From Lunularia cruciata (Eukaryota > Streptophyta > Marchantiopsida > Lunulariales > Lunulariaceae): 64,000 nt of DNA. Below are positions 11,780-20,925 of the stretch, one piece after another (within the stretch, counting starts at the first letter, position 1; every line of letters begins with the position of its first letter). The position numbers and the translations under genes are program-made. The DNA lies in assembly GCA_948567375.1 (NCBI GenBank), contig OX419760.1, positions 14,508,001-14,572,000 on the forward strand, written 5' to 3'. The notes beneath the pieces were generated by a model. The model saw only the letters and a list, made by a program, of their open reading frames with translations, made no database searches and was not told the DNA's origin.

Positions 11780-13047
11780 TTACTTATCCAATCCGATGTC
11801 TACTTCTTCTTCGGCTTTCAAACCCAAACCCGAAGTAACTTTACTTCCTACTACTTTGTCCTCGGGTTTCACATCTTCTACTTCTTCTACCAATTCCAGC
11901 AATTCTCTTTCCTGATCTGAAATTCCACTAGAGGGTGATCTATCTAACTCTTAATCTCCCGACCCACTCTTCTCTAATGTCTCTGATGGCAACTCCAAAG
12001 ACATTTGGACTCCTATGTTATCTACTTTGGGTTTTGCTCTAACATCCTTCCAAAGTTTTGCTAGCTCTATTTTCACTAAGTCTAATCTAATTGAAATGTT
12101 ATCCTCTACCTCTAAAACCTTTCTGTCTACACAAGTTCTTAATTTGATCAACAAGGCATTCATCTTTGTATCTTTCGCTTGTCTGCGCCTCGTCTCCTGC
12201 ACCAACAACTTTAACTCATGCAATCGTGCTTCTTCAATTCAAACGCTGGCTTCTGTACTTAACATTGCATTCACCCTGAGGACTATCTCCTTCAATGGCT
12301 CCAATCTTGTCTCCCTTTCTCGTTCTCGATCTGTAAGCCATTCCTCTCGGTACATTGCCAACTCTGCCTCAAATTCGGCTTTCACCGTTTCCTTCTCCTT
12401 CTCCTTCTGTTCAATCTTCTCTTCCTGATTACGAAGTAACTCTCGCAATCTCTCTTCTTCTCTATACCGTGCAGCCAACTCTCGTTGCCGGAGTTGCTTC
12501 TTCTCCTCCATACTCTCCATCACTCTATCGAGCTCTTGATTCTTTGCTGCTACCCTCGCCATAGCATGGATAAGTTCTACTCTTGAATCAGCAAACTGCT
12601 GCTTCAAGATTTTGTATTCAGCTACCTGTCTCTCTCTTGCTATGTCACTCTTCCTTGCAAGATCCTCTCAATAGCTCACTTCCCTCTTCATGTCTTCAAT
12701 TACCTGACTTCTCTCTACTGCCTCCACTTGCAGTACTTCTCTCTCCTTCTCACCTCGGGTTACACTCCTCTTCAACTTCGAGTTTTCTTCTTCTAATCTC
12801 ACTACCACCTGCAATACAGTCTTTACCTCGGGACAAGTCGACTGCATCTCCTTCTTCTTATGCTCCAACCTCACCAACAATGGGCACACTACCTCTCGTA
12901 GGTACTCCACTCCATCACTGGCAACTACTTCCTCCCGCGGAGTGGTCTCTCTTCCCTCCTTGTGTTCTCCTGATACTCGCCTTCTTCTTTGAAGTCTTCA
13001 TATCGGGATTGATGCCTCACTGCCTGAGCTTTCTTCTACCTCTTCCT
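11780..13047 (-). pseudogene. LTR-embedded ORF, coiled-coil and C-terminal part (3' LTR copy)
   Basis: This continues the 429-codon frame after a stop and at least one frameshift. Open pieces 12668-12910, 12239-12607 and 11951-12223 encode heptad-rich coiled coil (EEENSKLKRSVTRGEKER, LDRVMESMEEKKQLRQREL, AMYREEWLTDRERERETR). The C-terminal module contains LEKSGSGD and ends in EEEVDIG. A terminal TAA lies at 11782-11780. The equivalent region of the 5' LTR is 21727-23028, where different mutations break the frame. The independent damage shows that an undamaged version existed before insertion. Confidence 0.7.
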
Positions 13048-14337
13048 TCACTCTACTTGGCCCCGCTTCACACTTCGCTTTACGTTGCGAGCAAACTCCT
13101 TGCTGTACTGCAATCTTCTTTTCCTCTGGCACGGTACTTCATCCTCCAGCGCTGTGTTGTCTTCGGCTTCCAACTTTGCTTGCACTTCTTCTTCGTATTT
13201 GTCAGCCGCTGGCGCCAATGTCATCTCTCCACCTTCTTCACTATCACTGCTTGTATCTCTGCTCTGCAGTGTCAGCTCAGGTTCCTCCTCATGTTCCAAG
13301 TCCTCCGTTTTGAGCTCGGCCTCGGCTTCTGAGTCTTCATCTTCTGACTCAATTACCACCATTCCTTGCCTTGGGTTACTTCTCTGCATCTTCCGAGGTT
13401 TCTTGCTTTCTTTGGCTTCTCCTTGCCGACTCCTCTTCTTTATCGGGGTACTCACTATGACCTCCACGTTCTTCCCTATCTTTGCGTAGTAGTCGTCCGT
13501 GATCCGGATTTGAAGAATGTATTGCTGCTCCTCGACATCGACCTCCTTTTGCACATCAAGATGGAAAGGCAACACCATCCGAGTCCGCTCCGCCAAGTTC
13601 AGCAAATTGAGCCCAAGGTAGAAGTGTGCTGCAAACGGCACAATGTAGTGTGGAGGCGACTTATCCCACAAATTCCACACCATCTGCCTTGTTCTCCCGT
13701 GAAAACACCTCGCCCAATTGATTGGTTCTCCTGCAAACAACTTATGGAAGAACACCGCTTGGTGTTTCATCACATAAGTTGTTCTCTCTGGCTTCAAGAT
13801 CGCCATGAGAGCACTCAAGATCCCTCTCTTCACAAGATCCTTGTAACTCTCAACTTTGTACCCATTCTTTGTTCTTTTTGACGAGAAGGCATCTCTCACC
13901 TTCTGAGTCTCTTGGGCTATCTCTCCTTTCCCCAAGAACATGGCTCCCTGCTCCGAGCCTGCCTCCTTCTTGAGTACAAGTCTCCAGTCCGACTCTGTCC
14001 AGCGAGCCGGATTTCCTCTCTTCCCTTCTTCCTTGGGTCCATCAAGACACTTACTCTCGATGATTTCTGTCATGAATCTTGGAAAACTTCCATTCCAGTT
14101 CCATGCTAGAAAGGTGATCCAAAGTTGGCTCAAGACTTTGATCCTCGTTATCACATCTAATCTCTGAATCGCATGATTTCTCACTACGAATTTGGAGTTC
14201 TTCTTCCCTCCTCCCATCTCTTCTACTTTCTCACTTTCTCTTGATTTCACTCTTGCGACTTCTTTCTTGCGCACTAACACGAGTCCAACTCTATTTCTCT
14301 TTCCCCAATCACTTGCAAGACGACTCCTCAACGGCAA
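13048..14337 (-). CDS. LTR-embedded ORF, N-terminal domain and acidic region (3' LTR copy)
   Basis: An uninterrupted 429-codon frame lies inside the 3' LTR. Residues 1-60 are basic. Residues about 60-280 form a conserved globular-looking domain with aromatic signatures (WITFLAWNWNGSFPRF, AVFFHKLFAGEPINWARCF, PPHYIVPFAAHFYLGLN). A basic patch follows, then an acidic Ser/Glu/Asp stretch (about 330-400). The domain layout loosely recalls the plant transposon-protein domain found in Athila/Tat ORFs; that is inference only. In related LTRs the frame continues into a long coiled coil, so this is probably the first half of an 850-870-codon protein broken here by a stop near 13048. Function and expression are unknown. 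Confidence 0.7.
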   Translation of the reverse strand: MPLRSRLASDWGKRNRVGLVLVRKKEVARVKSRESEKVEEMGGGKKNSKFVVRNHAIQRLDVITRIKVLSQLWITFLAWNWNGSFPRFMTEIIESKCLDGPKEEGKRGNPARWTESDWRLVLKKEAGSEQGAMFLGKGEIAQETQKVRDAFSSKRTKNGYKVESYKDLVKRGILSALMAILKPERTTYVMKHQAVFFHKLFAGEPINWARCFHGRTRQMVWNLWDKSPPHYIVPFAAHFYLGLNLLNLAERTRMVLPFHLDVQKEVDVEEQQYILQIRITDDYYAKIGKNVEVIVSTPIKKRSRQGEAKESKKPRKMQRSNPRQGMVVIESEDEDSEAEAELKTEDLEHEEEPELTLQSRDTSSDSEEGGEMTLAPAADKYEEEVQAKLEAEDNTALEDEVPCQRKRRLQYSKEFARNVKRSVKRGQVE

Positions 14338-14768
14338 AGGAAAATTGCTCGACGTTTCGTCGTTGCAGTTTCAATTTTTATAGAGTTGCGCTTCTTCGTC
14401 TTCCGTCACTTTGACTTCCTACCGAGAAATCACACCTCCAACATGCACCTGTCACTGTCAATCAACCTTTGCGCGTATGAGCCGCCTATTTTCAAACGGC
14501 CCCTTCTTGAATTTCTCGCCCCGACAAAAGGTTGTTAGACTGTCTTCGCCTCGGGTTGAGCTCCCCCCGATCCAAAGACAATTTACTTCGGGTTGTATGC
14601 TGACAATGCATTTCCGACTACTTTGCCTTATGACCCGAAGTCACTTTACTTTGGGTTTCATCCCAAAGACTCTTTTCTTTGCCTTCTTCAGCCATATAGG
14701 CGCAATCCGACTTCTCTATACACTTCTTCTCCTTTATTTTGAAAAAAACAAAAAATGTGGGCACCACA

Positions 14769-14781
14769 TACCTCCTCCCTC
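14769..14781 (-). promoter_or_regulatory. Polypurine tract (plus-strand primer) of family A
   Basis: The minus strand reads GAGGGAGGAGGTA directly before the 3' LTR start. It lies a few bases after the apparent end of integrase. Its position fixes the LTR boundary and shows that the ORF between 11780 and 14337 lies inside the LTR, not between pol and the LTR. Confidence 0.85.
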
Positions 14782-16247
14782 AAATGTGAGCGTCCTTGCA
14801 AACATAGACCTTAGATGTTTTAGAAACTTCGGAGTCTATGGTCCAATATCTCTGAACTCTCCACCCGTTTACTCGAGTGGCAAAAGGATTACCTTCCAAG
14901 TCAACGAGCTGCATGGATCCATTTTCGTAAAGATGAAGAACTCAATAGGGACCCATCCATCTCAAATGCAACTTGCCTGGAAAAAATATTCGGTGATTGT
15001 CATATAACAAAACCAAATCCCCTTCTCGTACAGTCATAGGCCTGATTCTCTTATCGTGCCTGACTTTCCTCTGTGCTTGTACTTCTTTCGTGGTTTGCAT
15101 TGCATCATCTCTTTTCTCTTCTAACCACATCAGTTGATGAATCCGAAGATCTTGACTTTCTTCTTCCGACATTTGTTCTTCACACAAAACCTGATATGTC
15201 GGAACTTCAAATTCAATTGGCAGTATGGGATGCAAGCCATATGTCAAGAAGTATGGAGTTTGTTTGGTTGTAATCTTCTCTGTTGTTCAATATGCCCACA
15301 ACGCGGCTGGTAATTTTGTATCCCAGTCATAGGCATAATTGACAGTCACCTTATTCAAAATTTTACAAAGTAACCCATTTGCTTTTTTCGTTAAGCCATT
15401 TGCTTTTCGGTTATAAGGAGTCGTCTTTAACTTTAATCTGAAAGTACTTGGTTAACGCCTCCATTACAGAGTTCAAAAAATGTGTTCCTCGGTCATTGAC
15501 CAATTCCAGAGGACACCCATATCGGGAGATGATGTTTCAAAAGAAGAATTCCGCCACAGTTTCAGCATCATCTCTGCGAGTTGCTTCCGTTTCAACCATC
15601 TTGGTAGCATAGTCAGTTCAAACCAAAATGTATCGCTTTCTTGTGACTCGGGTCACTGGTTGAATGGGACCCACAAAATCAATCCCCCATTTCTCAAATA
15701 GGGCCAAAGGCAAAATTGGTCTCAAAGGCCATTGAGAAGTAGCCGTCGGCTTCCTTGTTCTCTGACAAGCATCACAACTTTGGATATGAGCATGTACATC
15801 TTTGTACATTGTAGGCCACCAATACCCTGCCAAAAGAATTTTCTTTACAGTATTCTTCAGAGCATAGTGTCCTCCCGATGCCTTGGAGTGTAAGAATTCA
15901 ATTACTCCTCCTACTTCATATGACTCCAAGCATCGACGAAGTACTTTGTCTTTGCCCATCTTAAATAAAATGTTGTGTTTAAGCTGGTACGGCCCCATTT
16001 TCTTGAGAAAGACTGCCCGCTGTTTCGGGTCCATCCCCTCAGGACAATGGAGAGTATTCAGATAATTATATTCAGCTGCATACCTCGTACTTTGCATTGC
16101 TGATAAGTGATACAACTCTTCGTCAAGGAACCGATCGTCAATTTCCCACTCCTGGTCTTGAGTTTCTAACCTGGACAGGAAGTCCGCATTCAAATGCGAA
16201 GCTCCCTTCCTTACTTGTACAGTATACGTGAACTCTTGTAATAACAA
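14782..16247 (-). pseudogene. pol: Integrase of the complete family A element
   Basis: The HHCC zinc domain is present (GGHYALKNTVKKILLAGYWW followed by CDACQ). The catalytic core shows the first Asp in WGIDFVGP and the second in LVNDRGTHF. In place of the expected catalytic Glu the sequence reads ANGLTKKANGLL, apparently Glu to Lys. Stops occur near 15617 and 15560, and a frameshift lies near 15430. The C-terminal part (14942-15247) contains GKLHLRWMGPY, a GPY/F-like segment, and reading-through ends in a TGA just before the polypurine tract. Inactive. Confidence 0.85.
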
Positions 16248-16262
16248 GATCCATCTTGCAAT

Positions 16263-16967
16263 TCATCCCGATAAATCTACCTTCTTGACCAAATGTTGCA
16301 ATGCATAATGGTCCACATAGAAGACAAACTCATACCTCAACAAATAACGACAAAATTTCTTATAGGCATACACCATTCCGAGTGCTTCTCTTTCAATTGT
16401 CAAATAGTTTTTTTCAGAAACTAAAAGTTGTCTGCTGGCATAATACACCGGGTAGTCCTTCTTCTTCTCGTCCTTCTGACTTAAGACGACTCCGATGGCC
16501 ATGGACAAAGTGTCCACATATACATGAAAAGGGACGTCCCAATTTGGGACCCTCATGACTGGTGCTTCAACCAGTTTCTTCTTCAACACCTGGAAAGCTT
16601 CTTCTTGATTTGCTTCCCATAGATAGTCTTCGGATTTCTTCAAAAGCTTTGTAAGTGGTGCAGCAAGCACTGCATAGTTTGACATGAAGCGTCTGTAATA
16701 TCCGACATGTCCCAAGAAGGCTCTCAGCTCCCGGATGTTCTTCGGGGATTCCAAAGCTGCAATTATCTTGACCTTCTTGACATTGACTTCAATACCTCGG
16801 CTTGACACCGGATGCCCCAGAAGAATTCCCTCTTTCATTGCGAAGAAGCATTTCTCCGGGTGTAATGACAAGCCGGCAAAACAACACCTTTCAAACGTTT
16901 GGCAAAGGTAATCTAAATGTACATCTCTTTGCCCAAACACACAAAAGTCATCAATAAAAACTTCCAC
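16263..16967 (-). CDS. pol: Reverse transcriptase palm/thumb and RNase H (family A)
   Basis: This 234-codon open piece of pol starts at the catalytic motif FIDDFCVFG (residues 4-12), continues through LGHPVSSRGIEVNVKKVK and the RELRAFLGHVGYYRRF connection, and ends in RNase H. The RNase H residues VYVDT, TIEREALG and YVDHYAL are visible. A TGA at 16262 interrupts the frame before the RNase H end (LSG, then IARW), which is consistent with a decayed CGA codon. The motif order matches Athila/Tat RT-RH. It is only part of a broken polyprotein. Confidence 0.88.
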   Translation of the reverse strand: MEVFIDDFCVFGQRDVHLDYLCQTFERCCFAGLSLHPEKCFFAMKEGILLGHPVSSRGIEVNVKKVKIIAALESPKNIRELRAFLGHVGYYRRFMSNYAVLAAPLTKLLKKSEDYLWEANQEEAFQVLKKKLVEAPVMRVPNWDVPFHVYVDTLSMAIGVVLSQKDEKKKDYPVYYASRQLLVSEKNYLTIEREALGMVYAYKKFCRYLLRYEFVFYVDHYALQHLVKKVDLSG

Positions 16968-17108
16968 AAATTTGCGCTAGAAATCTTTGAAGATTGAATT
17001 CATCATCCGCTGGAAAGTAGCGGGAGCATTACACAACCCAAAGGGCATTTGATTGTAAGCAAAAGTGCCCCAATTGGTCGTGAATGTAGTTTTATCCTTG
17101 TCTTCTTC

Positions 17109-17387
17109 TCAAATGGATACTTGATTGTACCCTGAAAATCCATCGAGAAAACTATAACAAGGATGTCCAGCTACCTGATCTAAAATTGTATTGGTAAAAG
17201 GCAAGGGATGATGATCTTTCCTTGTGACTGCGTTCAACTTCCGAAAGTCTTGGCACACTCGGATCTTCCCTATTTTCTTCTTCGGGACAATGACATTGAG
17301 GGAGAGCCATTCACTGCTTAAGACAGGGAAGATAATTCTGGCCCCTAAGTACTTATCGATTTCATCTTTCACCAAAAGCGAGTACAT
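17109..17387 (-). CDS. pol: Reverse transcriptase fingers (family A)
   Basis: This 92-codon piece carries the N-terminal RT motifs: WLSLNVIVPKKKIGKIRVC, FRKLNAVTRKDHHPLPF and FLDGFSGYNQVSI. A TGA follows at once. Reading on in the same frame gives [16 protein letters not shown] (about 17050-16990), joining to the palm at 16967. The RKLN and ATRKDH forms are typical of the OTA clade rather than chromoviruses. Confidence 0.88.
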   Translation of the reverse strand: MYSLLVKDEIDKYLGARIIFPVLSSEWLSLNVIVPKKKIGKIRVCQDFRKLNAVTRKDHHPLPFTNTILDQVAGHPCYSFLDGFSGYNQVSI

Positions 17388-17540
17388 CGGGTTCAGACGG
17401 TATTGTCGCTGCCAAACCGGAACTGCACCTTCAATCGGATCAATCCGGTGTTCTCCGAATTCTCATGGAATACCCGGCATTTGATCAATCGATCAGGCAA
17501 ATACATCCTGGAATTCTATAAACAGGGCAGTGTATCTTGC

Positions 17541-18470
17541 CTACTCCTTCGAAGTAACTGTCTTCGAGATTTTTAAAATTTTTTCTTCAATTAATAAAAC
17601 ATCTTGACAGTCATCGGGGTTGATGACTCCTTCAACATGGCTTACTCGGCTTAACCTGAGGCAAGCGGGCATCAAACCCCCTTCCTCCAAGTCAGGTTCA
17701 CCCGAGGTGAGGTCATATGGATCTTCGTCTTCAACATCCACCTCATAGCATTCCAAGTAATTAACTTGGACTTCGTCTTTGGATTCGTCTGAGGACGAAG
17801 ACAATGAGTCTTTGGATTCGTCCTCCTCTTCTGATGAACTTGTTTCCCCAAGATAGGGAACCTTCATCCAACTCACAGTCACCAGCTTCTGATCTTCAGA
17901 CGAAATGTCCTTGAATCTTAACTTCTGCTGATGCCAATCCACCACAACTTGGGCACTGTACAACCAAGGTCTGCCAATCAACAGAGGGTAACTAGTTTTT
18001 GTCATTGGTCGCAACATGATGTAATTCAACTTGAAGGGTACCCCTCCAATGATTGTGGTAATGTTTGACAGCATGCCCAATGGCCGTCTCCTAGTTTGGT
18101 CTGCAAACTTCAACACTCGGGGTGTTGGTTCAAACGTGTAATACCCAAGTCGATTCGCAGTATCTTTGGTCATGACATTTACACCAGACCCAAAGTCAAT
18201 GGGTATCGATGTGATCATGCACCCTGCAATCTCCGTGTCTACCTCGGGAGATCCCAAATCTTCTTGTTCAATACGATAAATAGCAAGCAGGTCCTTCTTT
18301 GACATCAACCTCACCTTCTTGAGGGCCAAATTTAGCTGTCTCTTGTACAGCTTGTTATCTTCCCACAATTGCTTGAATGTTATGTTGGTATTTGTGGTGG
18401 CCAGATCTGCTATAATATCATATTGGGGAACTCCTCTTTGCTTTCGGCTTTGGGTCCGAAGTCTCTCCAT
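17541..18470 (-). CDS. pol: Aspartic protease region (family A)
   Basis: The open frame is 309 codons. At about residues 88-112 it reads ITSIPIDFGSGVNVMTKD, matching the retropepsin active-site block, but with Asp-Phe-Gly-Ser in place of Asp-Ser/Thr-Gly. The second retropepsin block is YPLLIGRPWL (about 178-187), where Athila-like proteases have an ILGRPFL-type segment. The C-terminal third is acidic and serine-rich. The frame ends before RT, with about 150 bp of interrupted sequence between. Confidence 0.8.
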   Translation of the reverse strand: MERLRTQSRKQRGVPQYDIIADLATTNTNITFKQLWEDNKLYKRQLNLALKKVRLMSKKDLLAIYRIEQEDLGSPEVDTEIAGCMITSIPIDFGSGVNVMTKDTANRLGYYTFEPTPRVLKFADQTRRRPLGMLSNITTIIGGVPFKLNYIMLRPMTKTSYPLLIGRPWLYSAQVVVDWHQQKLRFKDISSEDQKLVTVSWMKVPYLGETSSSEEEDESKDSLSSSSDESKDEVQVNYLECYEVDVEDEDPYDLTSGEPDLEEGGLMPACLRLSRVSHVEGVINPDDCQDVLLIEEKILKISKTVTSKE

Positions 18471-18834
18471 GTTCCCACTTGACTTCGGGACGCTTCAAAA
18501 TGGTGACGGGCTTGCTGATGGCCTTGACCCGAGGTTCCTCAGGTTGGCCCACCTCGGCTTGGATCAGACCCTTTACTTCAGATCGGATGTCCGCCGGAAA
18601 AATTGGAGACTTTGTCTTTGTCTCCTCTTCCAAACTCAGTTCCCGAGTCATGAGTAGTGCCTCCTTTAGTTCTTTCCACAAGGCTTTAGCTTTGGCTTTT
18701 GCAAGGATCTTTTCCTCCTTAGCAGAAAGAATTGCTTTTGGGCGCAGTCTCTTCGCCTTTCTCGAAGATGACAAGGTCGTACTCAATTCTTCGGGATCAC
18801 GCTTCTTCTTACTAGAGCGTGTTTCAACCTTCAA
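18418..18834 (-). CDS. Lys/Glu-rich linker between zinc knuckles and protease (family A)
   Basis: This 138-codon open stretch is rich in Lys, Glu and Ala (AKEEKILAKAKAKALWKELK) and looks helical and nucleic-acid binding. It overlaps the next frame by about 50 bp, so a frameshift separates it from the protease piece here. A homologous stretch occurs at 58848-59023 plus 60940-61100, interrupted there by a solo LTR. It has no recognisable catalytic motif. Confidence 0.55.
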   Translation of the reverse strand: MKVETRSSKKKRDPEELSTTLSSSRKAKRLRPKAILSAKEEKILAKAKAKALWKELKEALLMTRELSLEEETKTKSPIFPADIRSEVKGLIQAEVGQPEEPRVKAISKPVTILKRPEVKWEHGETSDPKPKAKRSSPI

Positions 18835-18900
18835 AATTTCAAAGTCCGGCCATTCTCCTTCTGAGGCCGGACTCCCTTCTTGAGGTCTTTCTTCCTCAAG

Positions 18901-19317
18901 AGTGATACAATTTACATTCGTATCCCCCTTTGGCTAAAGGGCTGCACGCTCAGCGGGGGTCTGTACATACTTTACAGGCGGCTTTGGGTTTGGTGGGTGA
19001 GGACATTGGTTGCCTGTATGCCTCGATCCTTTACAATTTCCGCACAAGGGAACGTATCCAATTGGCCTTCTTGGTTCCGGATAGTTTGGAGACCAATGTC
19101 CCATCGAGCCACAATTATAACAGGCTCCGGGCGCAACATTCTGAGGCCGATTTTGGTTGCTCATCGGTGGTCTTCATGGAGGAGCATTGGGGTTATACTC
19201 CCTCGGTCTAAACCTCGGACCTTGATACAATGTGCTTGCTTGAGGCTGTACTTCCTAAGTTTGGTACACTTCCACTTCGTCCTTGTCTTGATTCCATCCC
19301 GAAACCCAATCAATTTG
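18901..19317 (-). pseudogene. gag: gag C-terminus with two further zinc knuckles (family A)
   Basis: Translation of 19164-18934 gives CYNCGSMGHWSPNY followed by CGNCKGSRHTGNQC, and then VKYVQTPAERAAL. The first knuckle has Tyr where a fourth Cys is expected. The second is a standard CCHC. These are nucleocapsid motifs that bind genomic RNA. A stop and a frameshift separate this piece from the main gag frame. Confidence 0.75.
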
Positions 19318-20517
19318 CTACACCGGGAATGCATTACGAGTATTACATTCTGTGTTGGTGTGGCCGGATTTGCCACATGCGGTGCACCACACATTAGATT
19401 GTCTTAATGCTGGGACCTTTCTTTGGTCATTGGCCCCAATCATCTGGATCTTGAAATCCGAAAACTCCTTAATGAGGGCATCTAGCTTGGTATCCGCCTT
19501 ATGTACACTCTTTGCTGGAGGAGTCACTGGTTTCTTGCCTCCACGTCTTTTGACTCGTCTTGGCTTTGATTCTTCTTCGGATTCCGAAGAAGAGCTCGAA
19601 GACGTAGAGGATTCGTCCAAAGAAGGGGAGGTGCTGCACGAAGCTCTCCTTCTGGGCTTCTTGCCTTTCTTCTCCCAATTTCTCTGGTTACCGGCAGAGT
19701 GAGAGTGGGCCGCTTCATAACGAGCGACATGTTTGAGTACTTTGTCCAGGGAAGTTACATTCTTCTCCCAAGCAAAGATTCGTATCTTTGGTGAAAGGCC
19801 GCACCCAAGGAACCAGGTAATGGCTTGGGCATTGGAGTGACCCACCACCCCCGATTGCTTGGGAACTCGGTTCAGTAGTGCCATGAACAGCTCAGAGTAG
19901 TCTCTCAAATTCCCCTTCTTGCCACGGTCCAAATTGTTGAGTGCCACGAAGACACTCGTATCATAGTCAACTTCCCGGAATTGTTCCAGGAAGTTGTTTC
20001 TCAAGTCTGCCCAGTCCGCTGGTACAAACTCCTTCTGGGTCATATGGGTGTACCAGCTCCGAGGTTTCTTGCGGGGTAGACTTGGGAAAATTCTCAGTCG
20101 ATCCGCCGAGTCATGCTCCTTGTTAGCAAAGGAGATGACTTCAAATTCTTTGATGAAATCATTGGGGTCTTTGTCTTGTTTTGTCCCCTTGTACTTCTGA
20201 TAGGCATGTTGGGTGATAGGCAGCGAAGTCATCGTTCGATGCACTGGGATCGGCTGAGGTAGTGTTGAACTTGACGGAACTGAAGAATTGGCTGGTATTG
20301 ACGCCGTGTTGTCAGCCCAGGGATTCCAATTCGTCAAATTCAAGGTGGGATCTTCTTCGACAATTTCTGCTATGAGGGTGTCGACTTCAACCCAAGTGGA
20401 AGATTCAGGATCAACACCTTTGATTGGTTCTTCAAAATTCCTTTGGGACAACCGAGGAATCGTTTGTAGAAGATGTTGACACTCGTCTTCAGTAAGTATA
20501 CGTGCTGTCTTTTCCAA
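19318..20517 (-). CDS. gag: Gag capsid region (family A)
   Basis: The open frame is 399 codons, the longest gag frame in the window. The middle contains the capsid-like helices (QHAYQKYKGTKQDKDPNDF, FIKEFEVISFANKEHDSADR, RSWYTHM, DLRNNFLEQFREVDYDTS). A Ser/Glu/Lys-rich linker follows. The C-terminus carries a zinc knuckle CTACGKSGHTNTEC, the first of three in gag. The ATG at 20517 is internal: similarity to other copies extends upstream to about 20837. Gag would form the cytoplasmic retrotransposon particle. Confidence 0.85.
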   Translation of the reverse strand: MEKTARILTEDECQHLLQTIPRLSQRNFEEPIKGVDPESSTWVEVDTLIAEIVEEDPTLNLTNWNPWADNTASIPANSSVPSSSTLPQPIPVHRTMTSLPITQHAYQKYKGTKQDKDPNDFIKEFEVISFANKEHDSADRLRIFPSLPRKKPRSWYTHMTQKEFVPADWADLRNNFLEQFREVDYDTSVFVALNNLDRGKKGNLRDYSELFMALLNRVPKQSGVVGHSNAQAITWFLGCGLSPKIRIFAWEKNVTSLDKVLKHVARYEAAHSHSAGNQRNWEKKGKKPRRRASCSTSPSLDESSTSSSSSSESEEESKPRRVKRRGGKKPVTPPAKSVHKADTKLDALIKEFSDFKIQMIGANDQRKVPALRQSNVWCTACGKSGHTNTECNTRNAFPV

Positions 20518-20841
20518 ACAAAGTTCCTCAAGGAAACAACTTCCTTTACAGCTCTAGAGGAAGTTGGTGTACTAAGCCGCAATGCATATGTTTACCCACT
20601 TGATTCTTTCTTCTTCTTGGAAGAAGAGGGAGATGCAAAGTAGCCTTGCCAACCGCCTTTGCATTTCTTGTGGTCAAGTTCTCGTAGGGCTTCTTGCACT
20701 TCGTGAAGGAGTTGAAAATCCAACGCCTCTCATTCAGTTTTGTCAACAATGGATGGGACATTCAGACGTTCTTCTTCTTCACGCTGAAGTGCTCGTCTTC
20801 GAGCCCTCTCTTCCCGTTGTTCTCTCGATGCAGACATTCAT
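20518..20841 (-). pseudogene. gag: Gag N-terminal extension (family A)
   Basis: From the ATG at 20837 the minus strand encodes a strongly charged helix (SREQREERARRRALQREEEE). It continues with ALDFQLLHEVQEALREL and GGWQGYFASPSS. An in-frame TGA and a frameshift near 20540 separate it from the main gag frame. The same segment is present at 344-690 and 63505-63798, so it is a real part of gag in this family. Confidence 0.65.
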
Positions 20842-20900
20842 ATTGCGTTGATACCCTCTTTCCAATTTGGCTTTGTATTCTTCCACTTCCAAGATTTGTA

Positions 20901-20918
20901 TCCTCGGTAGCGGCGCCA
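20901..20918 (-). other. Primer-binding site of the complete family A element (tRNA-Asp)
   Basis: The minus strand reads TGGCGCCGCTACCGAGGA, 7 bases inside the 5' LTR end. It matches the complement of the plant tRNA-Asp 3' end at 15 of 18 positions, and all three mismatches are transitions. tRNA-Asp priming is typical of Athila-like elements. Confidence 0.8.
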
Positions 20919-20925
20919 AAAATCA

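Larger units (their letters stand above)
10988..14768 (-). repeat. 3' LTR of the complete family A element
   Basis: It is 3781 bp, exactly the length of the 5' LTR at 20926-24706, and differs mainly by transitions. On the minus strand it starts TGTGGTGCCC at 14768, directly after the polypurine tract, and ends at 10988. It contains the LTR-ORF (14337-11780) followed by about 0.8 kb of noncoding sequence that should hold the promoter, R and U5, but I could not place a TATA box or a poly(A) site with confidence. Confidence 0.93.

Noticed and set aside
12583-13332. A 249-codon plus-strand open frame
   Set aside because: It is antisense to the LTR-ORF. Its Leu/Ser/Pro-rich content is the reverse reading of Glu/Lys/Arg-rich coiled coil, and the homologous frame at 22521 is shorter and broken.
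14411-15007. A 198-codon plus-strand open frame crossing the LTR/pol border
   Set aside because: It spans the LTR end, the polypurine tract and the integrase end on the opposite strand, with no protein similarity. The homologous region at 24333 diverges after the LTR border.
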